Assembly (NCBI GenBank): GCA_039816955.1 | Contig: JBCBWU010000005.1 | Span: forward strand, 1 to 64,000 | Origin: Lewinella sp039816955 | Lineage (GTDB): Bacteria > Bacteroidota > Bacteroidia > Chitinophagales > Saprospiraceae | Reading direction: 5' to 3' | DNA length: 64,000 bases | Shown: positions 8,437-17,543 of the stretch, piece by piece | Layout of the letters: the number at the start of each line of letters is the position of its first letter | Position numbering within the stretch: position 1 is the first letter of the stretch | Notes under the pieces: model-generated | Told to the model about the DNA's origin: nothing | Seen by the model: only the letters and a program-made list of their open reading frames with translations | Database searches by the model: none | Program-made: the position numbers and the translations under genes

Positions 8437-9135
8437 CTACAACTCCTTTAACGGAACATGTTCATCTACAGGTGGTCTGATTTCGCTTCGTTTTACCCTG
8501 CGCCTAGTTATAGACTTGATCGCAATATGCTCCTCCCAGTACAATGATTGGCGGTATGACTTGACAACAAGTCCCCCAGCGGCCTTCATGAGCACATTGA
8601 AATTAGCTTCCCTGTAAGAGGAATACCAATCAGGGTTTACCGCTAAGTTCTGACCGTAGTAGTATCGTCCTTCAAGAGGTAAAGGAGCCTCAGTGCTACT
8701 AGGCTCGTAGTACGTTACGGTTTCTAAAACCGTGCACCGCTTATCCAGGACAGTAGTATCTGGCAACACAATAAATGTCAGTTTGGTATCCGGTTTGGTA
8801 ATATCAACCCAGAATATGGTATCTGATCCTGCCCTGAATAAATAAGACTTTTCCCTGCGTAAATCTAGATAACGGGTACTTTGCAACGTACTATCGGGTG
8901 CTCGATATTCTTTTTTGAAAGAACCTTTCTTAAAAGTCAGAGTCATTTCACTCCCCAAAGCTTTCTTCAGTCTTTCACTATCAATTCCTGGTTGAGAACT
9001 CGTATACGAGATGCTATATACTATTTGCCCTTCAAAATAGCCTTGCTGCTTTTCAGCAAAAGGGCGAGGGCTCGTACCTCCTAATAGCAGCAAGGTAAGC
9101 AGAGCGAGTAGTGAGAGTACAGAAGACCTCAGCAC
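8437..9135 (-). CDS. Hypothetical secreted protein, last gene of the lptE operon
   Basis: 232 residues with an N-terminal signal peptide (LSLLALLTLLLLGG) and no clear lipobox. The mature N-terminus FEGQIVYSISYTS resembles the start of DUF4412/GLPGLI-like periplasmic beta-rich proteins, but I cannot confirm the family. Start is a GTG at 9135, immediately after the lptE stop with zero spacing, so translational coupling is likely. It ends the four-gene operon that begins at 10857. Function unknown; an envelope role is inferred from its neighbours. Confidence 0.7.
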   Translation of the reverse strand: MLRSSVLSLLALLTLLLLGGTSPRPFAEKQQGYFEGQIVYSISYTSSQPGIDSERLKKALGSEMTLTFKKGSFKKEYRAPDSTLQSTRYLDLRREKSYLFRAGSDTIFWVDITKPDTKLTFIVLPDTTVLDKRCTVLETVTYYEPSSTEAPLPLEGRYYYGQNLAVNPDWYSSYREANFNVLMKAAGGLVVKSYRQSLYWEEHIAIKSITRRRVKRSEIRPPVDEHVPLKEL

Positions 9136-9648
9136 CTACCAATTCGTAAAAGCCGCATTAAAAATATCCTCTGTCAACTGCGCGAGGATTTCTTCGATGG
9201 CTTGAGTTTGGACACTTGCCAATTCAGTATTGGCATCAAAATCAAAGAAGAAGGAGAAGTTGCGTTTAAAGCCATCCTCTTTGTTCTCGTGACTGATGTA
9301 TTCTACCGCGGTCACGATGGTCAGGCGGTTGATGGCACTACTTTCACCAGGTTGTGGGGCCTCAGCGGTAACTCGGAAATCTACAATAGTGCCTTGGAAC
9401 TCGACATTGGGGTCTGTATCATCCAGGATTAAGCGGCTTTCGCGACGTATCTTTTCCTTGAGTGCCTCCGATGTTTCGATAGCTAAAGTCGGGGGTGCGT
9501 TGAGTGCGTTATTTTTAAACTGCCCTACATAATAGGTCGTCACTTCAGGCGGGATGCTGATCCCACGAAAAGAGTAGCCGTTGTTGCCACACTGCCACAC
9601 CGAAAGCACACACAACACCAGGGTTAAGAGAAACCAACGTTTTGTCAT
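9136..9648 (-). CDS. lptE: LptE-family LPS-assembly lipoprotein
   Basis: 170-residue outer-membrane lipoprotein. The signal peptide ends at a lipid-accepting Cys20 (SVWQC), followed by the family motif GYSFRGISIPPEV and a TYYVGQF strand; the C-terminus carries LAQLTEDIFNAAF, typical of the Bacteroidota LptE (DUF-type) family. In the Lpt pathway LptE plugs the LptD barrel that inserts LPS into the outer leaflet. No lptD is in the window. It is third in a tight operon of four genes; 15 bases separate it from the upstream stop. Confidence 0.85.
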   Translation of the reverse strand: MTKRWFLLTLVLCVLSVWQCGNNGYSFRGISIPPEVTTYYVGQFKNNALNAPPTLAIETSEALKEKIRRESRLILDDTDPNVEFQGTIVDFRVTAEAPQPGESSAINRLTIVTAVEYISHENKEDGFKRNFSFFFDFDANTELASVQTQAIEEILAQLTEDIFNAAFTNW

Positions 9649-9663
9649 AAAGCGATTTTCAAA

Positions 9664-10089
9664 TTACTGAATGAGTGGCTCACCAATAAAAACCTTCACC
9701 TCTGGCGAAATCCGAACTCGAATTTTCACAATAAGTGGTTCTTGCAAATCAGCATAGATCCGCCGGTGTAGATTATAGGTTGTTTTTATCGTAGACATAA
9801 CGGTCCTTAAGGCACCATTGCTGTCTGGTTGCGCTAAGATTTCTTCAAGGCGCTCAGCTGTAAAATCTTTGTGGCTTCCTTTTAGATCTACCTCCAAAGA
9901 AGGACTAATAGCGACGCCTAAAGCAAAACTCTCCACCTTTAATCCGTAGATTTCCAATTGCGGAAACACCTTCAACCAATCATCAATCAGGCTGTAGGTT
10001 TTCTCTTTGGCTCCGCTTCCCAGGTTGCCGGCCTGCTCCCGCAGCGTATCACCGGCATCCTGTAGCGTTTTGACAATTTTGTCAATCAT
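9664..10089 (-). CDS. Hypothetical protein in the lptE operon
   Basis: 141 residues, no signal peptide or TM segment, so probably cytoplasmic. An amphipathic helical N-terminus (MIDKIVKTLQDAGDTLREQ) is followed by a beta-rich part with VESFALGVAISPSLEVDL and IVKIRVRISPEVKVFIG. I do not recognise a family. The ATG directly follows the TAA of the upstream lipoprotein gene (zero spacing), so the two are surely co-translated. Confidence 0.7.
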   Translation of the reverse strand: MIDKIVKTLQDAGDTLREQAGNLGSGAKEKTYSLIDDWLKVFPQLEIYGLKVESFALGVAISPSLEVDLKGSHKDFTAERLEEILAQPDSNGALRTVMSTIKTTYNLHRRIYADLQEPLIVKIRVRISPEVKVFIGEPLIQ

Positions 10090-10857
10090 TTAATTCTTTT
10101 TGAATTTTATCGATCCGCCTGTTTCTGGCACCTCGTCTTCAAAGGCATCCAGGAAATTATAAGACACAGATACGTTTTTACCATCTACTTCCGCGTTGGG
10201 GATCGTACATTTCTTGACACGTCCCGGTAAATGATAGGTACTGGTGAAGGTGGCGTCGGCCATCATCATTTTCACCATTTCCATCATTTCTTCACCTCCC
10301 ATTTCTTCCATCAATTCTGCTGGATCAGATGTAATCACCTTACGAGTGAGCGTGCGGCCTGAGAGGTCCCAGAGACTTTCGTTACCAGTAAAGCCAGTGC
10401 TTCCACCCATCAAGCCAGACATACCGCCCCCTTGACCGCCTTCTTCGTTCATTTTGGCCAATGTCTTATTAAATTCATTGAGCTCATCAAAACTGGCAAA
10501 GGGAAAGGAGATAGTAAACTTGCCTATTTCCTCAGATTCACTCATCCGCATCCGCAGCTCAGTACGGTTAAGGATATCACGGTCTTTATCGGTCAAGGTT
10601 GGAGGTAGTTCTCCATCTGATAGATCAGCAAAGGTCAAAAGAGAATCTATTTCCAGGCTTTCTCCTCCCGTCTCTTCCTGCAAGCCCTGCTTCATCATTT
10701 CTCCCATAAAAGGATCGGAAAACATACCGCTCATATCAATGGTAATTTGATATTTTCCAGAACCATCGGCATTGACGTATAAATCCTCCAACATTTCAAA
10801 GCAACCTGTAGTAAGCAGCGCAAGTGCTAAGCAGGTGAGATAAGACAAATATTTCAT
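10090..10857 (-). CDS. Hypothetical lipoprotein, first gene of the lptE operon
   Basis: 255 residues. Signal peptide ends at LLTTGC (Cys19). The mature protein begins with a beta-hairpin-like motif (LYVNADGSGKYQITIDMSG), seen in Bacteroidota lipoproteins of unknown function, then a Met/Glu/Gly-rich middle (about residues 130-200) and FTSTYHLPGRVKKC near the C-terminus. It heads the operon 10857 to 8437 and is joined without a gap to the next gene. A role in the outer envelope alongside LptE is inferred from context only. Confidence 0.7.
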   Translation of the reverse strand: MKYLSYLTCLALALLTTGCFEMLEDLYVNADGSGKYQITIDMSGMFSDPFMGEMMKQGLQEETGGESLEIDSLLTFADLSDGELPPTLTDKDRDILNRTELRMRMSESEEIGKFTISFPFASFDELNEFNKTLAKMNEEGGQGGGMSGLMGGSTGFTGNESLWDLSGRTLTRKVITSDPAELMEEMGGEEMMEMVKMMMADATFTSTYHLPGRVKKCTIPNAEVDGKNVSVSYNFLDAFEDEVPETGGSIKFKKN

Positions 10858-11122
10858 GTACTTTTTTTTGCAAGTTATGGAAAACGACGGGCACAGGCCA
10901 GTCTTATTCGACGAAATGACACTACCACTCCGCTATCGCGAACAAACCACACAGTTCTAAAGTAATGGAAGAGATAGCAAGCTTGAGGTCTTTCATCACT
11001 ACTCCTAAACGCCGTTTGTCCAAGCTTAGTACCCTAAATAATTTCCCACAACAATTCCCAATTGAGCAAACCAAAATCAGCCTCATTCGTTTCTATACTC
11101 GTACTACAAGCATGACTATCTT

Positions 11123-12607
11123 ATGAGTTTACCCCAAACACTGGGCGAATTAAAGGCCAGCGGCTACCAATCCCGATCCATCAAGGAGGAAATGCGGGCC
11201 AATTTGATTCAGAAATTACAGAATAAAGAGACCATTTTTCCCGGCGTCATCGGTTTTGATGATACCGTTTTGCCAGATGTGGAAAGAGCGGTACTCTCTC
11301 GCCATAACATTCTTTTACTTGGCCTGCGTGGGCAAGCTAAAACGCGTATTGCCCGCCTGCTGGTTCACTTACTGGATGAGCATATGCCCATTGTGGCTGG
11401 TAGTGAACTGAATGATGACCCACTACAACCATTGAGTCGTTACGCATTGGACCTTATCGCAGAGAAAGGCGATGACACTCCTATTGATTGGGTGCACCGA
11501 GATGAACGCTATGTAGAAAAGCTAGCTACTCCGGATGTAAGTGTTGCGGACCTGATTGGTGATGTTGATCCGATTAAGGCTGCTACGCTGAAGCTTCCTT
11601 ATTCTGACCAGCGAGTGATTCACTTTGGCCTGGTGCCACGTGCGCACCGCAGCTTGTTCGTACTCAACGAATTGCCCGACTTGCAGGCGCGTATCCAAGT
11701 ATCACTTTTCAATATTCTGCAGGAAGGCGATATTCAAATCCGAGGCTTCAAACTGCGGCTTCCGTTGGACACCCAGTTTATCTTTACTGCCAACCCGGAA
11801 GATTACACCAACCGTGGCAGTATCATTACTCCATTAAAAGACCGGATTGAAAGTCAGATCTTGACCCACTATCCGAAGACCATAGAGATTGCCCGCCAGA
11901 TTACAAGTCAGGAGGCAAAGCTTATTCCTGAGCAAGATGAGCAGGTGGAAGTAGCCGATCTGCTAGCTATCGTGCTGGAACAAATTGCCTTCAACGCCCG
12001 CGAGAGTGAGTACATCGACGAAAAGAGTGGTGTCTCCGCCCGTCTAACCATTGCTGGTTATGAAAACCTGGTCAGTACCGCAGAGCGCCGGATGTTGATC
12101 AATCGCGAAGAGCGTACTAAGGCCCGCATCACCGATTTCTGGGGTGTCGTTCCGGCTATTACCGGTAAGGTAGAATTGGTCTACGAAGGCGAACAAGAAG
12201 GAGCCTACTCCGTAGCCATGTCATTGCTTGGCAAAGCCATCAAGGGTGCTTTCCTTGACCATTTCCCTAACCCTGAGGATGTCCGCCAGGGAGAAGAGCG
12301 TGATCCCTACGGTACTATTCGCACTTGGTTTGGCGCGGGTAATAAACTGGACCTACTTAATGATTCAAGTGAAACGGAATACCGTGAAGCGCTAGATAAA
12401 GTGGCCGGCTTGAAGAAGCTAGTTACTTCAACTATAAATAATGTCAGTGATGACGAAGTCTACCTGTACATGGAGCTAGTCGTTCACGGATTGGCCGAGC
12501 TTGATATTCTCAATAAAGATGTGCTCGAGTCTAGTTTAAGTTTCCGCGATCTACTCGCCAACATGCTCGACGAAGACGATATGTTTGACGGGTTTAACGA
12601 TAACTAG
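11123..12607 (+). CDS. MoxR/magnesium-chelatase-like AAA+ ATPase
   Basis: 494-residue AAA+ ATPase of the helix-2-insert clade. Walker A-like GLRGQAKT at 67-74, Walker B region LFVLNELPDL near 178-187 (an Asn precedes the Glu where most AAA+ proteins have Asp), sensor-1 region FTANPEDYTNRG from about 221, and an arginine-finger-type LKDRIESQI near 238-246. Such ATPases usually work with a VWA-domain partner to remodel a target; no VWA gene is next to it here, and the downstream gene is convergent. Start is the only ATG before the conserved region. Its physiological target is unknown. Confidence 0.8.
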   Translation: MSLPQTLGELKASGYQSRSIKEEMRANLIQKLQNKETIFPGVIGFDDTVLPDVERAVLSRHNILLLGLRGQAKTRIARLLVHLLDEHMPIVAGSELNDDPLQPLSRYALDLIAEKGDDTPIDWVHRDERYVEKLATPDVSVADLIGDVDPIKAATLKLPYSDQRVIHFGLVPRAHRSLFVLNELPDLQARIQVSLFNILQEGDIQIRGFKLRLPLDTQFIFTANPEDYTNRGSIITPLKDRIESQILTHYPKTIEIARQITSQEAKLIPEQDEQVEVADLLAIVLEQIAFNARESEYIDEKSGVSARLTIAGYENLVSTAERRMLINREERTKARITDFWGVVPAITGKVELVYEGEQEGAYSVAMSLLGKAIKGAFLDHFPNPEDVRQGEERDPYGTIRTWFGAGNKLDLLNDSSETEYREALDKVAGLKKLVTSTINNVSDDEVYLYMELVVHGLAELDILNKDVLESSLSFRDLLANMLDEDDMFDGFNDN

Positions 12608-12626
12608 ACCTTATAAAGGTTAGAAT

Positions 12627-12705
12627 GTTCGGGTGTTAGATAGTTAGTAGGCAAATCGTTTTCAAAATACCGTCTCCTAACTATCTAACCCTCATACTTC
12701 CGAAC
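12627..12705. terminator. Long imperfect inverted repeat between convergent genes
   Basis: Between the ATPase and ctlX stops. Outer arms GTTCGG (12627-12632) and CCGAAC (12700-12705), inner arms GTTAGATAGTTAG (12635-12647) and CTAACTATCTAAC (12677-12689), 13 bp perfect. It probably works as a bidirectional terminator, though it lacks a long T tract. Confidence 0.55.
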
Positions 12706-13623
12706 CTAATAAAATATCTCCGCCATCATACAGCGTGCACTACCGCCGCCGTAGGTTTCAATGGTGTGCAGCGAACTATGCAACAAATTGGTGTGCCGTT
12801 GTAGCTGTTCGATCTGCTCTGGGGTGAGTGATTGGTACGCACGCGACGACATGGCCAAGTAGGTCTCATCATCTTTTCCTCTAACTTGCAGCATGTTCCC
12901 GGCAAAAGCTGCCATTTGCGCTATCGTAATAGCCACGATTTCCTTGCCCGTAGCTGTCAGATGGTCAGTGACTTCCCGGCGCTGTACAGCATCTCTTATA
13001 CTATCCAGACAAATGACACAAAAGTCGATGCCCAGTGCCATCATAACATTCGTATGATAGATGGGTAAGCCATTCTGATCGTAGCTCTCAAAAATAACCT
13101 TCTCGTACCCCATCCACAGGGCAAACTCGTCCAGTAAGCCCTCATCCGTACGGATACTGCGGCAAGCGTATACGATCTCGTTATCACGGTCCAGGATCAT
13201 GCTCCCCGTGCTTTCCAGAAAACGCTCTTCCTCCTCGCGTCCTTCCAACGCAATCAGCTTCTTGTAGCCAAAGCGCTTTCGCAATTTACTAATGACGTCT
13301 GGCCGCCGCTCCATCCGACGCATTGGTGCATACATGGGATAGGTGATAATTGTCCCTTCGGAATGAGTAGAGAACCAATTATTGGGAAAAACGGCGTCGT
13401 ACTTCAACGGAATTTCCGTATCGTCGACTACAATCACATTGACGCCTGCCGAACGGAGTTCTTTGACAAAACCATCGAATTCCTCTTGTGCAATACGGCT
13501 AATATCCTCAGGTGTATTTGAGGGGTCATTGGTCTGGAAAGCATTATTACCAGCCGTCTGCGCATTGAATCCAAAATGCGCAGGTCGTACCATTAGAATG
13601 GTGTCAGTAATCTGTGCGGTCAT
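12706..13623 (-). CDS. ctlX: CtlX-type citrulline/arginine-deiminase-fold hydrolase
   Basis: 305 residues. The N-terminal MVRPAHFGFNAQTAGNNAF and the PNNWFSTH segment are typical of the arginine-deiminase-related family that includes the citrulline utilisation hydrolase CtlX. The C-terminus has GGGSARCMMAEIF, with the catalytic Cys298; a conserved His lies in LPIYHTNVMM near 193. The reaction is probably hydrolysis of a guanidino or ureido group; the exact substrate is inferred from family membership. Single gene, convergent with the AAA+ ATPase and divergent from the DUF885 gene. No arginine or citrulline pathway genes are adjacent. Confidence 0.8.
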   Translation of the reverse strand: MTAQITDTILMVRPAHFGFNAQTAGNNAFQTNDPSNTPEDISRIAQEEFDGFVKELRSAGVNVIVVDDTEIPLKYDAVFPNNWFSTHSEGTIITYPMYAPMRRMERRPDVISKLRKRFGYKKLIALEGREEEERFLESTGSMILDRDNEIVYACRSIRTDEGLLDEFALWMGYEKVIFESYDQNGLPIYHTNVMMALGIDFCVICLDSIRDAVQRREVTDHLTATGKEIVAITIAQMAAFAGNMLQVRGKDDETYLAMSSRAYQSLTPEQIEQLQRHTNLLHSSLHTIETYGGGSARCMMAEIFY

Positions 13624-13736
13624 GATTGGTTAAGGCTTATTTACTTCCTCTGGCAAAAGAACATCTTTTCGCGGAAATTTTCCAGCACCTCCCCAAAAAA
13701 CACTACTTTGATTCTTCATTAGTAAAGCTTACTTAG

Positions 13737-15401
13737 ATGCAATTCAAGCCCTTATCCTTCTTATGCCTTCCGTTATTCTGCGTACTGGCAATTTGCTTAT
13801 CAGCAAACGTTCTTTCCGCACAAGGGGAAAGCCCGAACTTCAATCAGCTAGAAATTCTGTACCAGGATTGGCGTAGTTTTGAAACACCACCCACCCACCG
13901 GGGAGCACCAGATTATCGAGCAGAAACCTTTAGCAAACGCCGGCCAGCTTTTGATGCCTTGCAAAAAAGACTTCTCGCCATCGACACCTCAGGTTGGTCC
14001 GTAGCAGAGCAGATCGACTGGTATATTATCTGGGCTGAAATGAACGGCTATGACTTCAACGATCGCATTCTCAAGCCTTGGGTACGTGATCCGGCCTTCT
14101 ACAAATCACTTTGGACCTACCGTAGTGATGTGCCCGCCCACGAAGGCCCTACTCACCACGCCACAACTGAAATCTGGACTTATGCTTTTCCTTTAACCTC
14201 ATCTGAAAGAGATCGGCTTCTGCAAGACCTGTCCGTCATTCCTGCTCTGAACGAACAAGCGCAAGAAAATTTAACGGGCAACGCACGCGACTTATGGATC
14301 ACCGGTATTCGCGATTTACGCCGCCAAAGTCAAAACCTGGCTAGAATTAAAGAGGCGGATGGCGTACCCGACGATCAAAAATTAAACAAGGCATTGACCG
14401 CAGCAATCAACAGCACTAACGCCCTTGCCAACTGGCTCGAAAGCGAGGCCCCAAAAAAGGATGGTCCATCCGGTATCGGTAAGGAAAACTACACCTGGTA
14501 TTTGCAAAACGTCCACCTGATCCCGCTCGATTGGGATGATGAAGTGATGGTACTCAAACGTGAGTTAGCCCGAGCCTGGTCCTCACTCAAACTGGAGGAG
14601 CACCGCAATCGAAAACTACCTCCGCTGCCTTCGGCGGAAAGTGCTGAAGCCTACGATGCCCTGGCAGAAACGGCAGCACAAAGTTTGATGCAGTTTTTAC
14701 GGGAGAATGAAATCGTAACCGTAAAGAACTATTTCGGACCAGCCTTAAATCAGCACCTAGGAAGTTTTGTCCCCGCGGAGCGCCGCAACTTCTTTTGGAT
14801 CACCGCACATTTTGATCCCCGGCCCCTGTATTGCCATTTCTACCACTGGTTTGAACTGGCACGGATGGATACCGAACCCAATGCTCGCCTGCTTAGAAGA
14901 GCCCCTTTGCTCTACAATATTTTTGATTCTCGCAACGAAGGTATGGCCACTGCCGTGGAAGAGATGTTCATGCAAGCCGGACTGTACGATGATAATCCTC
15001 GCGTGCGCGAAATTGTCTATATCATGATTGCGCAAAGAGCTGCGCGTGGTTTGGGATCACTCTACGCCCACGCCAACGAAATGACCATGGAAGAAGCCGG
15101 AGGTATTCACTCCGAGTACACCCCCCGTGGCTGGATGAAAACAGAAAAGGAACTACTCATTTTTGAGCAGCACCTCTATTTACGTCAACCGGGCTACGGG
15201 ACCAGCTACATTACCGGTAAATACCTCATGGAAGATGCCATGGGTGAATACGCCAGAACAAAAGAGAATACCGCAGATCCTTTTGAATTGCGCGATTTCT
15301 TTGATCGACTCAATCGCATTGGGAATATCCCAATAGCCTTAGGACATTGGGAACTAACGGGAGTTAAACCGGCATTTCTCACGCGGATTTCCGAAGACTA
15401 A
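13737..15401 (+). CDS. DUF885 family secreted protein
   Basis: 554 residues with a signal peptide (about 1-30, ending near LSAQG), so exported. The helical body matches the DUF885 family, which is thought to contain metallopeptidase-like or carboxypeptidase-like enzymes; characteristic parts are RNEGMATAVEEMFMQAG (the position of the EGxxxYxE-like motif, here altered), MIAQRAARGL, and YITGKYLMEDAMGEY near the C-terminus. Enzymatic activity is unproven. It stands alone; the next gene starts 146 bases downstream with its own promoter-like box. Confidence 0.75.
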   Translation: MQFKPLSFLCLPLFCVLAICLSANVLSAQGESPNFNQLEILYQDWRSFETPPTHRGAPDYRAETFSKRRPAFDALQKRLLAIDTSGWSVAEQIDWYIIWAEMNGYDFNDRILKPWVRDPAFYKSLWTYRSDVPAHEGPTHHATTEIWTYAFPLTSSERDRLLQDLSVIPALNEQAQENLTGNARDLWITGIRDLRRQSQNLARIKEADGVPDDQKLNKALTAAINSTNALANWLESEAPKKDGPSGIGKENYTWYLQNVHLIPLDWDDEVMVLKRELARAWSSLKLEEHRNRKLPPLPSAESAEAYDALAETAAQSLMQFLRENEIVTVKNYFGPALNQHLGSFVPAERRNFFWITAHFDPRPLYCHFYHWFELARMDTEPNARLLRRAPLLYNIFDSRNEGMATAVEEMFMQAGLYDDNPRVREIVYIMIAQRAARGLGSLYAHANEMTMEEAGGIHSEYTPRGWMKTEKELLIFEQHLYLRQPGYGTSYITGKYLMEDAMGEYARTKENTADPFELRDFFDRLNRIGNIPIALGHWELTGVKPAFLTRISED

Positions 15402-15471
15402 GCAAGACGTACGCTGTAGTGCCTATTAGCAAGTAAGGCTTTAGTCCAGACACTTATGATTGGGCAAATAT

Positions 15472-15479
15472 TATCTTTG
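15472..15479 (+). promoter_or_regulatory. -7 box (TATCTTTG) for the lipoprotein at 15548
   Basis: Exact Bacteroidota -7 consensus in the gap after the DUF885 gene; a start near 15486 would give a leader of about 60 bases. The -33 region is not distinct. Confidence 0.5.
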
Positions 15480-15547
15480 CCCACCGGTCCAGGATTCCAA
15501 TGAGTCCTGGGCAACCTGGATTAATCTTAACAGCAAATTATACAAGC

Positions 15548-15985
15548 ATGCGTAGAAATATTTTCTTTCTTCTTGCACTGAGCTTTCTGAGTTGGCAATG
15601 TGCAGGCGATGCCACGACAACAGAAACAGAGGATGCACAGGAGGAGGTACAACCAGAGGAAGAACAAGCGGTTCCCCCAGTGGTAGCACAAGCCGAACCA
15701 GCACGTGAAATATTGAGTGCCTCGCAGACCTTTGAAAAATACCAGGATCGCTATGCCCAATTGCACCAAACCGTATCCAAAAACCTAGATGCGGTCAACA
15801 CTGCAATTGACAAAAGTACTTACCCTGAGAAGCTCAAGAGTGGACTGAAGTCAAGCTTCGAAGAAGTAAGTAAGTACAACGACATCCAAGAAATCTGCCA
15901 AACCTCTAAGTATACCTCCGCAGAGACGGTGGAACAGTTTATGGAAGGCCTGGAGATGTACCTGACCCGCTGGGGAATCAAGTAG
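15548..15985 (+). CDS. Small hypothetical lipoprotein
   Basis: 145 residues. Start taken at ATG 15548, which yields a normal lipoprotein signal peptide ending in SWQC (Cys18); an upstream in-frame start at 15500 would bury it. After the Cys comes a Thr/Glu/Pro-rich linker (about 20-60), then a helical domain with KYQDRYAQLHQTVSKNLD. No family recognised. A MITE-like element begins 16 bases after its stop. Confidence 0.7.
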   Translation: MRRNIFFLLALSFLSWQCAGDATTTETEDAQEEVQPEEEQAVPPVVAQAEPAREILSASQTFEKYQDRYAQLHQTVSKNLDAVNTAIDKSTYPEKLKSGLKSSFEEVSKYNDIQEICQTSKYTSAETVEQFMEGLEMYLTRWGIK

Positions 15986-16001
15986 TAAAAGAATTCCTTA
16001 A

Positions 16002-16221
16002 TTCTCGGAGAACTTTGAGTCTACGGTTGGGACACATCTTGGCAAGGCCTCATTTTTGCAATTAGGCCTTGTCGGTGATGGTGTATGATAATCAGCCTGT
16101 TACGTTCTCCGTGCTTTAGCGCGGATAAGCTTGCATTTCAGCCTAAAGGCTGAAGAACGGCATTGGTAATCAAAGCTTTACATAAATGTGTCCCAACCGT
16201 AGACTTCGAGTTCTCCGAGAA
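16002..16221. mobile_element. MITE-like element, 220 bp with 35-bp terminal inverted repeats
   Basis: Left repeat 16002-16036 starts TTCTCGGAGAAC and ends TTGGGACACA; right repeat 16187-16221 is its reverse complement with 32 of 35 positions matching. The 150-bp interior has smaller hairpins (AAGGCCT...AGGCCTT near 16043-16070 and TCAGCCTAAAGGCTGA near 16137-16153) and no ORF. This is the build of a non-autonomous miniature inverted-repeat element; no clear target duplication is seen. It may also act as a terminator between the flanking convergent genes. A shortened relative lies at 38288-38322. Confidence 0.65.
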
Positions 16222-16231
16222 CCCCTTGAGT

Positions 16232-16834
16232 TTATTGCTTCAGGACTACGCTCTGATTGCGAGCCTCTGAATTTACGGTAGCACCATCACTATTAATGTT
16301 CGCTACCGACTGGTGGTCGGCACTCACCTTAATCTGAGCCGAATTCAACTCTTCCGCATTAGCTACAGATTGAGTATCGACCGATAGCCTAAAATCGTCA
16401 GCATTACCAGAAAGATTGAGGATACTTTGCGCTTTAGCGCTAGCAATCAATATCTCTGTATCAACATCCAAGCTGACAATTGATTGCGAACCGGCCTGAA
16501 CTTGCATACGACGGGTAGCAAATTCTCCCTGCCCTTCTAACACAACAGAGCCTGTAGTAGCCAAAGCTTCCAATTCTTTAATACTAATTTCAATTTCTGG
16601 CGTATCACGGCGCTTTTGATAACGAGCAATCACCACCAGCGCATTTCCATTCACCTCCCAGCTAACCAGATCAGCTTCTTTTGTTGCTCTGATGCTTGTT
16701 TCTGATCCAGAGATCAACTTTACCACCACCGGACCGTCAATTTCAATATCAGTTACACTGGCCATGTTATTTTGCGCGCTCAGAGAGAAAACAGCAACCA
16801 GCGCCAGGTTCAACAACCAAATTTTCAGATTCAT
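16232..16834 (-). CDS. DUF2807 (head GIN domain) protein
   Basis: 200 residues, exported by a signal peptide (about 1-20, cut near SAQ). The mature chain is a run of short beta strands with repeated NG/SV turns (LIASAKAQSILNLSGNADD, SVDTQSVANAEE), which is the right-handed beta-helix pattern of DUF2807 adhesin-like domains common in Bacteroidota. Function unknown, probably periplasmic. Divergent from the glycosylase gene and convergent with the lipoprotein at 15548 across the MITE-like element. Confidence 0.75.
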   Translation of the reverse strand: MNLKIWLLNLALVAVFSLSAQNNMASVTDIEIDGPVVVKLISGSETSIRATKEADLVSWEVNGNALVVIARYQKRRDTPEIEISIKELEALATTGSVVLEGQGEFATRRMQVQAGSQSIVSLDVDTEILIASAKAQSILNLSGNADDFRLSVDTQSVANAEELNSAQIKVSADHQSVANINSDGATVNSEARNQSVVLKQ

Positions 16835-16925
16835 GTTTCGCTTATTTATTTTTGCGTTAGCATAATTGCTTCAACGAAAAGACAGCAGCCTACCGCATAA
16901 GTTGCACTACGAGAAATTGTTCGAT

Positions 16926-17531
16926 ATGCCTCAACTCACTGCCGATTTCTACCGTCGTGAAGATACGGTACAAATTGCAAAGGACCTGCTGGGAAAAATC
17001 TTGGTCACCAATTTTGATGGTCAACGTACTGCCGGCCGCATTGTGGAAACCGAAGCCTATAAGGCACCGGAAGACAAGGCCTGTCACGCATACCTGAATC
17101 GAAACACCAATCGGACCAAGACCATGTTCCTGCCAGGTGGTGTCGCTTATATTTACCTTTGCTACGGCATTCACCATTTATTCAATGTGGTTACTGGTCC
17201 AGAAGGAGCTGCCCACGCGGTACTAGTGCGAGGTTTAGAACCACTGGAAGGAGAAGATCTCATGCTGGAACGGAGGGGATTCGATCGCCTTAAACCACAA
17301 TTAACGGCAGGACCTGGCGTTATGTCAAAAGCGATGGGTATCCACAAAAAATATGATAGCGTAAGCCTTGTGGAACAAAATAGCCCTATCTGGATTGAAG
17401 ATGCCCCACCTATAGCCCCCGAAAATATGCTAGCAGGCCCGCGTATCGGTATCGACTACGCCGAAGAATGCGCCGCCTGGCCCTGGCGTTTCTACCAAAA
17501 AGAATGCCGGTGGGTAAGCCGCCCCCGTTAA
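16926..17531 (+). CDS. DNA-3-methyladenine glycosylase (AAG/MPG family)
   Basis: 201 residues, base-excision repair enzyme that removes alkylated purines. Family signatures: DFYRREDTVQIAKDLLGK at the N-terminus, GRIVETEAY with the catalytic Glu, TMFLPGGVAYIYLCYGIHHLFNVVT, and LTAGPGVMSKAMGI. Length matches the family (about 195-210). Start is ATG 16926; the longer reading from a TTG at 16866 adds 20 unconserved residues. It is followed 12 bases later by the T9SS plug gene and may share its transcript. Confidence 0.9.
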   Translation: MPQLTADFYRREDTVQIAKDLLGKILVTNFDGQRTAGRIVETEAYKAPEDKACHAYLNRNTNRTKTMFLPGGVAYIYLCYGIHHLFNVVTGPEGAAHAVLVRGLEPLEGEDLMLERRGFDRLKPQLTAGPGVMSKAMGIHKKYDSVSLVEQNSPIWIEDAPPIAPENMLAGPRIGIDYAEECAAWPWRFYQKECRWVSRPR

Positions 17532-17543
17532 CTCAAACTGACA

